DNA from: Chryseobacterium tructae
GTDB taxonomy: Bacteria > Bacteroidota > Bacteroidia > Flavobacteriales > Weeksellaceae
DNA length: 64,000 bases
Assembly: GCF_030409875.1 (NCBI RefSeq)
Contig: NZ_JAUFQR010000001.1
Coordinates: 1,488,001 to 1,552,000 of the forward strand
Reading direction: 5' to 3'
Shown piece after piece: positions 42,873 to 52,369 of the stretch; within the stretch, counting starts at the first letter, position 1; the number at the start of each line of letters is the position of its first letter. The notes beneath the pieces are model-generated. The model had not been told where the DNA came from and did not search any database. It saw only the letters and a program-made list of their open reading frames with translations. A program made the position numbers and the translations under genes.

Positions 42873-44075
42873 CTAGACAAAAAGATTTTGTAATAAATAC
42901 TTTTTCTGATTTTCATATTGGGTTAGTAACTCGTTTTCTAAGTTTATTTTTTCATCAAAAGCTTTTAAAAATTGTGCTATTTCTTTTTGCTCCTTTATTG
43001 TTGGAATATTTAACTTAATAACTTTTATATCGGATGAATTCACAGAAGTAAAAGTACTACCTTGTTCAAAAGATGCCCATTTGTTTTCAAAGTATAATAA
43101 AAACTGATAAATAAATTCAGAATCAGATTTTTCATTACTTTTGATAGTACAAACTCCACGTCCTATACAAGCAAAATGCTTAGATTTTGCAACATAACCT
43201 ACAGGAGCACGCACAGTTAATATTATATCTCCAATATCACACGTTTTTGTAATTTGACTAGTAAATTGTCTTGGTTCTGAAAATCTTTGAACAATATCTG
43301 CATTACCCTGAATCAAAGGTAATCCTTTTCCATCCGTATTATAAGCTAACGAATCTGGAGATTGCCCCATCAAGATTGTTGATATATCTCCTAGCTTCTT
43401 TTCTTCCCATTTACTGATATATCGCTGATTGATTTTTAGACTTCTAGTAAAAAGGCTATGAGAAAGCTCTAATTTCATCTTACGATTATCCTCAATTATT
43501 TTCTTTTGGGTTTGAATTCTTTCTTCAATCTTCTCAAAGAATAAAGCAATTTTTTCTTGTTCAATTATGAGTGGAAGATATATTTTTTTTGACTTTATTT
43601 CTGAAGACGAAATTCCTTTAATAGAAGTTCCTTGTACTTCATTAGCCGCTTTTTTCATCACTTTAGAAAGCTGAAAAGCTAAATAAAGTTGATTACATTT
43701 AAGTTCAGATATATTTGTAAAATCCTGACTTGTACATATATCATTTAACGATAATGCTACTTTTCCAACTCCAACCCTTGAAACAATTAATACAGAAGGC
43801 GCTTTACATAATTTCGTAGCCGATTTTTCAATTGCATCTTGAGTAATAAATCTACTAATATTAATTTTAAGAATATTATCTTCTTCTAAGTCGGAAGAAG
43901 ATATCCAAGGAATGTTTCCATTCCAAAATTTTTCATTAGATGAAGTCGGAGTTCCTCCTCCTGAAAAAGTTCCCAAGTTACCCAACATTTTCTCTTCCCA
44001 TTCCTCTTCAAACCCCGGGAATCGTAAATTAGGAAAATTCTTCACACTTTTATTTTCTTTTGTCATCTCGATCAT
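42873..44075 (-). CDS. hsdS: Type I restriction-modification specificity subunit (expressed copy)
   Basis: The 400-aa HsdS has the standard two-domain layout: conserved N-terminus (NLRFPGFEEEWEEKMLGNL), TRD1, a central coiled helix with ERIQTQKKIIEDNRKM, TRD2 (starting WEEKKLGDISTILMGQS) and a C-terminal helix (EKINLENELLTQYENQKKYLL). It determines which DNA sequence the complex methylates and cuts. It follows hsdM by 47 bp on the same strand. Two inverted repeats shared with the silent copy allow each TRD to be swapped. Two ATGs near 44066-44075 are possible starts. Confidence 0.93.
   Translation of the reverse strand: MIEMTKENKSVKNFPNLRFPGFEEEWEEKMLGNLGTFSGGGTPTSSNEKFWNGNIPWISSSDLEEDNILKINISRFITQDAIEKSATKLCKAPSVLIVSRVGVGKVALSLNDICTSQDFTNISELKCNQLYLAFQLSKVMKKAANEVQGTSIKGISSSEIKSKKIYLPLIIEQEKIALFFEKIEERIQTQKKIIEDNRKMKLELSHSLFTRSLKINQRYISKWEEKKLGDISTILMGQSPDSLAYNTDGKGLPLIQGNADIVQRFSEPRQFTSQITKTCDIGDIILTVRAPVGYVAKSKHFACIGRGVCTIKSNEKSDSEFIYQFLLYFENKWASFEQGSTFTSVNSSDIKVIKLNIPTIKEQKEIAQFLKAFDEKINLENELLTQYENQKKYLLQNLFV
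43494..43517 (-). repeat. Inverted repeat IR2, right copy
   Basis: It is the exact inverse complement of 42205-42228, within the central helix of the expressed hsdS. Confidence 0.92.
43995..44036 (-). repeat. Inverted repeat IR1, right copy
   Basis: It is the inverse complement of 41698-41739, near the start of the expressed hsdS. Confidence 0.92.
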
Positions 44076-44122
44076 CTATTGTTATAGCTATAAACATTAA
44101 GGATTTAATATAAAAATAAAAG

Positions 44123-45691
44123 TTAGCTTACTAAGCCTAATTCTTTTAAATAAACTTCAATTTCAGAATCTAATTGAGAGCGCTTGGCTTCAAGCTCTTT
44201 AATTTCAGCCATGACCGCCTGAATATCAATTTCCTCTTCTTCCTCAAAGGTATCGACATAGCGAGGAATATTAAGGTTGTAATCATTATCGGCCACTTCC
44301 TGTAGGGTAGCTTTATGACTAAATTTTTCAGTTACCGTACGGTTTTGATAAGTATCAACAATTTTATTGATATGAGCATTGAGAAGCACATTTTGATTTT
44401 TCTGCTTTTCAAATTCTTTGCTTGCATCTACAAACAGAATGTCTTCCTCGGCTTCACGACATTTCTTAAAGATTAAAATACAAGTCGGAATACTGGTGCC
44501 AAAGAAAATATTAGCGGGTAAGCCAATAACAGCATCCAAATAATTTTTCTCTTCAATAAGGTATTTTCTGATAATTAATTCTGCTGCTCCACGGAATAGA
44601 ACTCCGTGAGGCATAACAACTGCCATAATTCCATTCTCATCCAAATGATGGATCATGTGTTGTATAAAAGCGAAATCTGCTTTTGAAGATGGGGCTAATT
44701 TTCCATATTGTGAAAATCTTTCATCTAAAAGATGTAGCTCATTAGCGCTCCATTTAGCAGAGAAAGGAGGGTTAGCAACAATAGCATCAAATGTTTTATC
44801 AAGATGTTGAGGCTTTTCCAGTGTATCTTCCTGTCTGATATCAAAATTACTATAATTGACACCATGAAGAATCATATTCATTCTTGCAAGATTGTAAGTA
44901 GTACGGTTCATTTCCTGACCGTAAAAATCACTTACTTTTGCTTCACGGGCAACACGCAAAAGCAATGAACCACTTCCGCAAGTAGGATCATAAACAGATT
45001 TTAATTGTGATTTTCTACTGGTAACTATTCTTGCCAGAATAGTAGAAACTTGTTGAGGAGTATAGAATTCACCAGCTTTTTTTCCTGCACCACTAGCAAA
45101 CTGTGCGATTAAATATTCATAGGCATCTCCCAAGACATCAGCATTAGTATCAGATAAATTGAAATCAATATCATCAAGATGATATAAGACTTTTGAAATC
45201 AATGTGTTCTTTTCATCTTCTGTTCTTCCTAATTTTGCTGAAGTAAGATCTAAATCATCAAACAATCCTTCAAAGTCATCTTCACTATTCGTTCCAAGAG
45301 TAGATTGTTCAATATTATTAAGGATTTTAGAGAGCTCAGCCAAGATAAAATTGGACTTTCCTTCTTGCTTTTGATGACCTTTTTTAGCAATATTACTAAA
45401 AAGCTCTGAAGGCTTTAGAAAATAGCCTAAATCTTCAACTATTTCTTCATAAATAGCTTCCACAATTTCCTTTCCAGATTCAGAATTTTCGTCGATATCA
45501 TTATAATCAATATCTTCGCCAGAATCTAATAAAATTTTGCTTGCTGTAAAATGAATTTTTTCAGAAAGGTACTTGTAAAAGATGAATCCTAAAATATAAT
45601 CTCTGAATTCATCAGCATCCATTTTGCCACGTAAAGTATTAGCTATATTCCAAAGTTGCTGCTGCAACTGTCGTTTCTGTTCTTCTGACAT
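44123..45691 (-). CDS. hsdM: Type I restriction-modification DNA methyltransferase, M subunit
   Basis: The 522-aa protein is the adenine N6-methyltransferase of the type I complex. It has an HsdM N-terminal helical domain (1-150), the S-adenosylmethionine motif DPTCGSG (235-241) and the catalytic NPPF (307-310) followed by SAKW. It is the first gene of the island operon on the minus strand, ahead of hsdS, the silent cassette, the recombinase and hsdR. The 130-bp upstream spacer is AT-rich and must hold the promoter. Confidence 0.95.
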   Translation of the reverse strand: MSEEQKRQLQQQLWNIANTLRGKMDADEFRDYILGFIFYKYLSEKIHFTASKILLDSGEDIDYNDIDENSESGKEIVEAIYEEIVEDLGYFLKPSELFSNIAKKGHQKQEGKSNFILAELSKILNNIEQSTLGTNSEDDFEGLFDDLDLTSAKLGRTEDEKNTLISKVLYHLDDIDFNLSDTNADVLGDAYEYLIAQFASGAGKKAGEFYTPQQVSTILARIVTSRKSQLKSVYDPTCGSGSLLLRVAREAKVSDFYGQEMNRTTYNLARMNMILHGVNYSNFDIRQEDTLEKPQHLDKTFDAIVANPPFSAKWSANELHLLDERFSQYGKLAPSSKADFAFIQHMIHHLDENGIMAVVMPHGVLFRGAAELIIRKYLIEEKNYLDAVIGLPANIFFGTSIPTCILIFKKCREAEEDILFVDASKEFEKQKNQNVLLNAHINKIVDTYQNRTVTEKFSHKATLQEVADNDYNLNIPRYVDTFEEEEEIDIQAVMAEIKELEAKRSQLDSEIEVYLKELGLVS

Positions 45692-45821
45692 TTTATCCTT
45701 AATTAAAAACTTTAAAGATATTTTATTTTAGATTAAAAAGAAAGAGTAAAACTGAAAATCTTGTATAATATTGATGTATTAATTGTAAAGTATTGTACTA
45801 TAAATAAATGGTTGTTAAGTT

Positions 45822-46370
45822 TTAATATTCTTCTGCTATGACTACTTGATTCCTCCTACACATCCACCTCCTCAATCTCCAAACCGGCAAATACACAAAC
45901 ACCACAGACAGCACCCCTGCCAGTATTCCCACAACAACAGCCATCGCTGTAGCATCCAGTCTATAATCCTTAGAAAAATTATACTGTCCTAAGAAAAGCA
46001 TCGCTAATACCAGAGAACAGGTAATCACGCCATGCAGAATACTCAGCTTGGTCATTAACTTTTTTATATTCAACGCTTCATCTACAGTAAACTCAATGGC
46101 ACCTTGTCCGGCGGCATCGGTTACTCTTTTGATGATGTCTATCGTGAGGACAACGGGGAGAAACAGGGCCATGGGTAAGGTAAGGCGGGCCAGATTCTGT
46201 TCGCCTGAGAAAAAATGGGTGTAGCCTAATTCTTTGAAGCTGGCATAGGCAATGATGAAATTGAAAAATACATTCGGAAGGACATAGTAAATCGTACGCT
46301 TGATGAGAAAGCGTTTAAGGGTAGTTTTTTTGAGCTTTTTAGGCGGCTTCGGCTTAAATTTCAATTTCAT
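45822..46370 (-). CDS. Small polytopic membrane protein at the end of the biosynthetic cluster
   Basis: The 182-aa protein has a very basic N-terminus (KLKFKPKPPKKLKKTTLKRFL) and four hydrophobic helices. Its start overlaps the stop of the upstream acyltransferase gene by four bases, so it is coupled to it and belongs to the cluster. I do not recognise a family; it may help insert, flip or export the lipid product, which is a guess. Confidence 0.6.
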   Translation of the reverse strand: MKLKFKPKPPKKLKKTTLKRFLIKRTIYYVLPNVFFNFIIAYASFKELGYTHFFSGEQNLARLTLPMALFLPVVLTIDIIKRVTDAAGQGAIEFTVDEALNIKKLMTKLSILHGVITCSLVLAMLFLGQYNFSKDYRLDATAMAVVVGILAGVLSVVFVYLPVWRLRRWMCRRNQVVIAEEY

Positions 46371-47616
46371 GAGGTGGTCATTAGCGCTATGGCTTTCTCT
46401 TTTATTTTAGTGGCTTCCGCTTTGGGAAGGAAGTCTTCGTTGGACAAAAATATAAAATCCATCTGATGGTTGTAGGTACTCGTTACCAAAGTGTTTGAGT
46501 TCAGCCAGGGAAATGCTACTGTTGGACTGAAGATGGTTTCTACCCTGAAGTTTTTATACTCATTAGGAATGTTGATTCTTCCCATATTGGATAAAGTCAC
46601 ATCATGACCACCATTGCTGGATTTAAGCATGGAGATCATACGGTCAACGATTGGGTGCATCTGTTCACCCATCCACAACAGTTCACGGGCTTCCATCTTT
46701 CCAATTTTTTGAGTAAGGTCTTCTTTGATATGTTTGGCGTTGTTCAGTAGATCTGAACTCCCTTTTTTTATGGCTAGATCAACCGTTGGAGCAAAAGCAA
46801 ATAAATGATCTTCTTTGATCTCCGGAATAAATGACGAACATCTACCGGACTGATCACTTTTCCTTTGGCTTCTTTCCCTTTTACCTCCTGAAAAGCCTGC
46901 ATAAATGCAGCACACAATAAAGCATGCACGGAAACTCCGTTGGCTTTACATCTTTTAGTGATTTGGGATGTGGTTTCGGAATCCAATTTTTGGTGAAGAA
47001 CGTAATCGTTTCCAAGATTTTTCTTTTTACTTTTTTGTTGTAAGAGGAAGAAGAAACGAGCAAACATCAGGTAAAGATTAGCCTTGAACTTCTTACTTTT
47101 TACATTAAAATTGGAAGGCAAAAATTCGTCTACAGAAGAGAAAGCCTCATAAGATTCTAATTCCAAAGCAGGATTATCCAAAAGCTGAAGAAGTTCGTGC
47201 ATTAAGGTAACTCCGGTGGTTCCGTCTGAAATACAGTGGGGCATTACCCAAAAAACTTCAGAAACGTCCTGTCCCTTTACCCAGACTACGCGGGCTAGTG
47301 GCTTTTTCTCTTCTTCAAATAAGATTTTCCATTCTTTTTGAGACTCTGCCAGCCAATCCTGATCTGTTTTTCTTTCTACAATGCGAAGTGGGATAGGAGC
47401 AATGTCTTTTTCTTCAATAAAAAAGGGATACTTCTCACTTTTCGTGTCCACAACTACCTTTAATAAAGGGTGTTTTTGCTGGATTTTTTCCAGAGCAGTT
47501 TTAAAATTCTGCTCCGGAAGTTCTCCTTTTATTTTTGCGGTAAATATACAATTGACTGGGGTCTCAGGATCTACATACATGATCCTTTCTACCATCATTA
47601 GTTTTCTTTTGATCAT
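46367..47616 (-). CDS. Condensation-domain/PapA-like acyltransferase, split by a frameshift
   Basis: Two frames (46774-47616 and 46367-46915) make one protein of about 416 aa. The first holds the acyltransferase motif PHCISDGTTG (HxxxDG) near residue 127, and reaches VDVRHLFRRSKK where it leaves the frame; adding one base to the A run at 46829-46831 gives VDVRHFIPEIKEDHLFAFAP, which matches CPVDIRRFASQIKNDHIFAF of the neighbouring paralogue. It is related to condensation domains and PapA5-type acyltransferases, which esterify alcohols or amines with acyl chains. The restored length fits one lost base. It is coupled to the membrane-protein gene downstream and overlaps the paralogue upstream by four bases. 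Confidence 0.75.
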
Positions 47617-48884
47617 GATACAGCGATATATTCCAGTTGTAGTTTAATGATTTGCATGATTTCATCACGGATGGCTATGGCATCAATATAAGGTAAATAG
47701 CCCTCGCTTCCCACAAAGGAAAAATCCATTTTCCCACGGTAGGTAGACACTACTAATGTCGTTGTATTTCCCAATGGGCCAATCACAGACGGACTGAAAA
47801 TAGTATCTACTGAAAATTCTTTATACTCATGAGGAATCTGAATGCGTCCCAGATTGGAAAACATACAGTCGTTAGAAGATTTTCCGTTCTTTAAAAGCTT
47901 GGTGAAATTATTCAAAGCATCATGCCCGGATTCCATCACCATCATGGTAATATAAGGATTGAGTTTCGAGGTTTTGCGCTCTACAGAAGTCTGCATAGCG
48001 CGTACATTTTCTAAGAAGCTCAGTTTTTCATTCGCTGAAACCACAATCATCAGTCCAAAAGCGAAAATATGGTCATTCTTGATCTGTGAAGCAAAGCGTC
48101 TGATATCAACGGGACAAGAAACTTTATTAAAAGCTCCTGCTCCTTTTACTTCTTTAAAGGCTTGGAGTAAAGCAGCACTTAAAAATGTATTGACCGTAAC
48201 GCCATTAGATTTACAGTAAGAAATCAATTGTTGGCTTATCGTTTCATTTACTTTCCAGTGAAGCAGATAATCATCCTTTCTATCAATGGATTTTTTACCG
48301 GTAGGAATATACTTAATTGCTGTAGCAGCCAGTCTTCCAATGAATTTAGCCTTTAGTTTCTGCTTACGGTTATTTAAAATATGAGCCGGAACCACATCCT
48401 GAATGCCTAAAATAGGATTTTCTATTCCAATATCTGCATTGGGATTATCCAGAACTTTTAAAAATTCATATAGAAAAGCCATTGCAGAACCACCATCGCA
48501 CAAACAATGATGGAACGCAAAAAGCATGTCAGAAACGTTTTCCCCCTTAAGCCAGACAAATCGGATCAGGGGTAATTTTTTAGGGTCAAATAGGGTATTC
48601 CATTCTCTCTTGGATTCTTCCTGCCAGTGATCCTCGCTTTTTCGGGCAACGATACGTACCGGAATGGAGATCGGGTTTTCAGGAACATCAAACCAGGGAA
48701 TATTTTTTTCGTCATGAGCGATCAACGCTTTTAACCACGGATGTTTTTTCTGGATTTGAGCCAAAGCTTCCTGGATATCTTTTAATGCAAAGGTACCTCT
48801 GAGTCTGAAAGGGATCACCGCATTGAAGGGTTCTGTTCCGTCTCCCAGTAACATTCGTTCGCCAAATAACAATCTTCTTTTCAT
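47613..48884 (-). CDS. Condensation-domain/PapA-like acyltransferase, intact paralogue
   Basis: The 423-aa protein has the complete HHxxxDG motif (AFHHCLCDGGSAMAF near residue 134) and a second structural motif CPVDIRRFASQIKNDH, as in condensation domains and wax-ester or PapA-type acyltransferases. It is a paralogue of the adjacent frameshifted gene (for example LLFGERMLLGDGTEPFNAVI against LMMVERIMYVDPETPVNCIF). Such enzymes esterify a hydroxyl or amine, so two of them suggest a product carrying two acyl groups or one large ester. It is 18 bp after the glycosyltransferase gene. Confidence 0.82.
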   Translation of the reverse strand: MKRRLLFGERMLLGDGTEPFNAVIPFRLRGTFALKDIQEALAQIQKKHPWLKALIAHDEKNIPWFDVPENPISIPVRIVARKSEDHWQEESKREWNTLFDPKKLPLIRFVWLKGENVSDMLFAFHHCLCDGGSAMAFLYEFLKVLDNPNADIGIENPILGIQDVVPAHILNNRKQKLKAKFIGRLAATAIKYIPTGKKSIDRKDDYLLHWKVNETISQQLISYCKSNGVTVNTFLSAALLQAFKEVKGAGAFNKVSCPVDIRRFASQIKNDHIFAFGLMIVVSANEKLSFLENVRAMQTSVERKTSKLNPYITMMVMESGHDALNNFTKLLKNGKSSNDCMFSNLGRIQIPHEYKEFSVDTIFSPSVIGPLGNTTTLVVSTYRGKMDFSFVGSEGYLPYIDAIAIRDEIMQIIKLQLEYIAVS

Positions 48885-48902
48885 AGGTAGATTTAAGGCT
48901 TA

Positions 48903-51304
48903 TTATACTGAAGCTAATGTGGAATGTTCCTCTACAAAGTTTTCCAGTAATTCTACGGCTTTATCATTGCCTCCGGCAAGAGTAAAGGTATTTTGAACCT
49001 CTTGGGCTGCAGCTCTGTATTTAGGATTTTCCAGTAATTCAAAAACGGTTTCACGAAGAGCGTCCACACGAAGTCTTTTGTATCGGATGCTGATTCCGCA
49101 ACCTGCCTGCTCAATTAATTTCGCAATATGAAAATGATCGTAAGCGATAGGCGTGATCAACATCGGTAATCCGTTACGGAACGTATCGTTCACTGTATTG
49201 AAGCCACCATGGCAGATCACCATATCCATTTGCTGCATTACTGCTGATTGAGGTACAAAGCTGTTTACGATGAAATTCTCCGGCCATTCTTCAAAGATTT
49301 CCGGGGGAGTAGCGGCAATCACGGTAACCGGCTGGTCTTTGAATGCAGCGATGATCTTTTCAAAGAATGCTTTTCTGATGTCTACCAATAAAGTTCCCAG
49401 TGATACGAAGATCTTTGGAGTGGTAGAAGCATTTAATTATCCCAGTCAAATGGAGCATCATTCGGACGGCCTTTTACCGGGCCTACAAATTTCATATGCG
49501 ATGGCACTGTATCAAACCCTGCAAAAGCCTGTGAAGTAAAGACCATATTCAGTTTATGAGAATGGATGTAAATTCCTTCTTCGTGAATACCTACTTCTTT
49601 TTGTAAGTCTTTGATTAGGTTTTGCTGCCATTCCCAGATTTTAGGGGCACTTTTTTCAGTGTCTCCCATTACATCCGGGGGAACAGGAGTTGTCGTGACA
49701 CAAGGTATATTATGTTTATGAGCGAAAAGTGCTCCTCCGAAAGTGATACAGTCGTTCACGATCACATCCGGCATCCAGCTTTCTGTTAATCTTGTTAATC
49801 CAGGCATCATCATTTTGGCAAAAGGAACATACGTTTCTTCCAATGCCAATTTCATCACTTCAGGGCCTGAACAAGCCGGGCCATCATCCTGTCTTTTTAA
49901 AATACGGGCGATTTCCTCCTGATAGGGAATAAGGTCTTCTTCCGGATAGTAGTAAGAACCTCCTTCAGGAATATGTTTGTTGTCTAAAGGCGTAATACCG
50001 AACCATTTTACTTCGTGCCCACGGGCAATAAGACTAGCACCAACACTTAATGTAGGGCTTACATGTCCAAAAAACGGTGGAACAACGAATAAGAATTTAG
50101 ATGGTTTTTCGTGTTTTGAGGCTTTAGTAATCGCCGTCTCCAATAAATTAGCTGCTGTAGATGCTCCTCCTGCTTCCATAAAAGATTGTCCTACTTTTTG
50201 AGCGGCCTCACGGTAGCTCGGGTTATTTAATATTTGTTGTACTGCCTCTCTCAGATGATTGGCTTTAAATCGGTTGAAATTAAGTCTTTCACCTGCCTCT
50301 GTACGCACTACACGTCCTGCAACGTGCGACTGATCATAAGCAATTGGGATCACTACCAAAGGAATTCCGTTGGATAAGGTTTCGGAAACGGTATTGTGAC
50401 CGCCGTGGCAAACCACCCCATCAAGATGAGGCAACAGATCCAATTGCGGAACTTGTTGATACACCATGAAATTGTCCGGCCACTGCTCGAAAAGCTGCGG
50501 ATCAGAAACCACCACAACCGTTAAATCTTCATCTTTGAAAGCATCCACTACCTTTTGGAAGAATGCCTTTTTATGATCGTGATCGAAAGTCGTTCCGATA
50601 CTTACTAAAATCTTTTTATTGGTGGCACTTTTTAATCTGTCCCAATCAAATTCACAGGAGATACGTCTTTCGGTAAGAACTGGTCCCGTGAATTGATATT
50701 GAGGTGCCAGATCATCCATTTCACCAAAGAAATACGTGGAAGTCAAAACAAGCGTCAACAGATCTGAAGTGGCCAGAGAACGCTCTTCATCGAAACCTAG
50801 TTCCTTCTGTAAATCGATGATTTGATTCACTTCCCATTCGTGTACTTTTGGCAGCTCATTCATGATTTTGATGGCAGCCGGAGCGGTAACGGAAGTCGCA
50901 CAAGGAATTCCTAATGCTTTGGCAGCTATAGGAGCGGCAAATAACTGATGGTCACCAATGATTAAATCGGGTTGGTAGGTTTTTAATAAAGAAACAATTC
51001 CATTGTAGCAATGTCTGTTCAGCGGGATAAGCACCTCTTCGTAAAGGAACTTCACACTGTCGATTCCATACACTACTTTTTTGGAAATAATATCGAGATA
51101 TTGTTCGCTTTCTTTCTTTTCTTCATCGGTCTGATCGTACTGGATCAGTAATAATTTTCCGCCCTCCGGAAGTTTAGCCTCTAAAGTCGGGTCAAGGCTG
51201 ATCCAGGCTACTTCGTGCCCTCTTTCCAACAACGTAGCACCGATGCTTAGGGTAGGGTTGACATGTCCTGTCAAGGGTGGAACTATAAATGCAAATTTAG
51301 CCAT
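48903..51304 (-). CDS. Tandem double glycosyltransferase (GT1/UGT-like), split by a frameshift
   Basis: Restored across one missing base near 49437, this is one protein of about 800 aa made of two full UGT-like modules. Module 1 starts FAFIVPPLTGHVNPTLSIGA (residues 4-23) and has the nucleotide-sugar-binding VVCHGGHNTVSETLSNGIPL. Module 2 starts FLFVVPPFFGHVSPTLSVGA near residue 404 and has MVICHGGFNTVNDTFRNGLPM. Both keep the HGGxNT signature, so both may be active. The junction reads FDWDKLNASTTPKIFVSLGT once the base is restored. As written, 49433-51304 (623 aa) and 48903-49388 (161 aa) are separate frames. It overlaps the hydrolase gene upstream by 8 bp. Confidence 0.8.
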
Positions 51305-52079
51305 GGTTCTTCGTTAAGATATTAGATAAAAACTGGGCGATCGTCTCTGCGATCAGCTGAGGTTCCTGAATGGGAATATTGTGATCGCCGGAAATCAATT
51401 CAAGTTCGGATGAGCCGATTTGAGACTGCAGCCATTCTCCTGTAGGTCTGCAGTTGGAATCCGCACCGTAAAGCAATAACGTGGAAGCTTTCAGTCGATT
51501 GAAATTGGCTTCACCAAGGAAATGTTTTTCCTTAATCATATCTGCTTTGATACTTGTTTGATTAAACAAAAACTCATACATACGATGGTTCTTTTCCATT
51601 TGTCTTTTGCCCATCTGGACTTTGGTAGTATCTGTAAAATTGGCTACATAATGCTCAAGGAATTCCTTGCTGTATTCATCAATGATATTCCTTGCTTTTT
51701 CGTCCTGAGGATCCGGAGCTTCCATCACCACCAGTTGATTGACGCGTTCGGGATATTTTAAGGCTGTTTTTAAAGCAATAAGACCACCGAAGCTATAGCC
51801 TACAAGATGTACTTTTTCCAGTTGAAGGTGATCTATTAAACCCATCAGATCGGATGACATGTTGTCAAGGTCGTACCCATCCAAAAAGCGTTCACTCATC
51901 CCGTGACTTTTCAGATCGTACATCACCACATGGAAATGTTTTGCCAGAATGGGGGCAATATTAAAATAATAAATGGACAGGTTGCTGAACATACCGTGGA
52001 TCAGTACCACGGTTTGTTCGGCTCCTTTGTTGAGTTCCTGTATATGAACTTGTTTATTATTGACAGTGATTATTGGCAT
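51297..52079 (-). CDS. Alpha/beta hydrolase
   Basis: The 260-aa protein has the oxyanion region LIHGMFSN (about 26-33), the nucleophile elbow VGYSFGG (Ser in GYSFGG near 95) and a C-terminal His region (ISGDHNIPIQEP). In a polyketide cluster it could act as a thioesterase-like hydrolase or editing enzyme that releases the chain. It overlaps the double glycosyltransferase and the ACP gene by a few bases, so it is part of the same transcript. Confidence 0.85.
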   Translation of the reverse strand: MPIITVNNKQVHIQELNKGAEQTVVLIHGMFSNLSIYYFNIAPILAKHFHVVMYDLKSHGMSERFLDGYDLDNMSSDLMGLIDHLQLEKVHLVGYSFGGLIALKTALKYPERVNQLVVMEAPDPQDEKARNIIDEYSKEFLEHYVANFTDTTKVQMGKRQMEKNHRMYEFLFNQTSIKADMIKEKHFLGEANFNRLKASTLLLYGADSNCRPTGEWLQSQIGSSELELISGDHNIPIQEPQLIAETIAQFLSNILTKNHG

Positions 52080-52369
52080 TCGTAGATATAATTGATGATC
52101 ATACTAAGGTCAAGATTAATAAGCTGGTCAAGATCCATAGAAGATAACCAACCTGTAAAGTCGATCTGATCGCCAAAATGCGCCTTGATCTTTTCAGAAA
52201 AAGAGACAATCTCGATGCTGTCCATTTCAAGATCTTTGGTGAATGAACTTTCCGGAGTAATGTCCATCTCCTCTACAAATTCAGCACCTATCACTTCAGT
52301 AATAAAACCTTTTAATAAAGTAAAAAGTTCTTCGTGGTTCATTTTTAATGTTGCGTTTACAGTGTCCAT
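52070..52369 (-). CDS. Acyl carrier protein
   Basis: The 99-aa protein is a stand-alone carrier protein. The phosphopantetheine attachment Ser51 is in LEMDSIEIV, with the expected helix-rich surroundings (TPESSFTKDLEMDS). It differs from the two PKS-embedded ACPs. Its start overlaps the end of the preceding dehydratase-transferase gene, and the hydrolase gene overlaps it in turn. It may supply an acyl starter or carry a chain to an acyltransferase. Confidence 0.87.
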   Translation of the reverse strand: MDTVNATLKMNHEELFTLLKGFITEVIGAEFVEEMDITPESSFTKDLEMDSIEIVSFSEKIKAHFGDQIDFTGWLSSMDLDQLINLDLSMIINYIYECQ

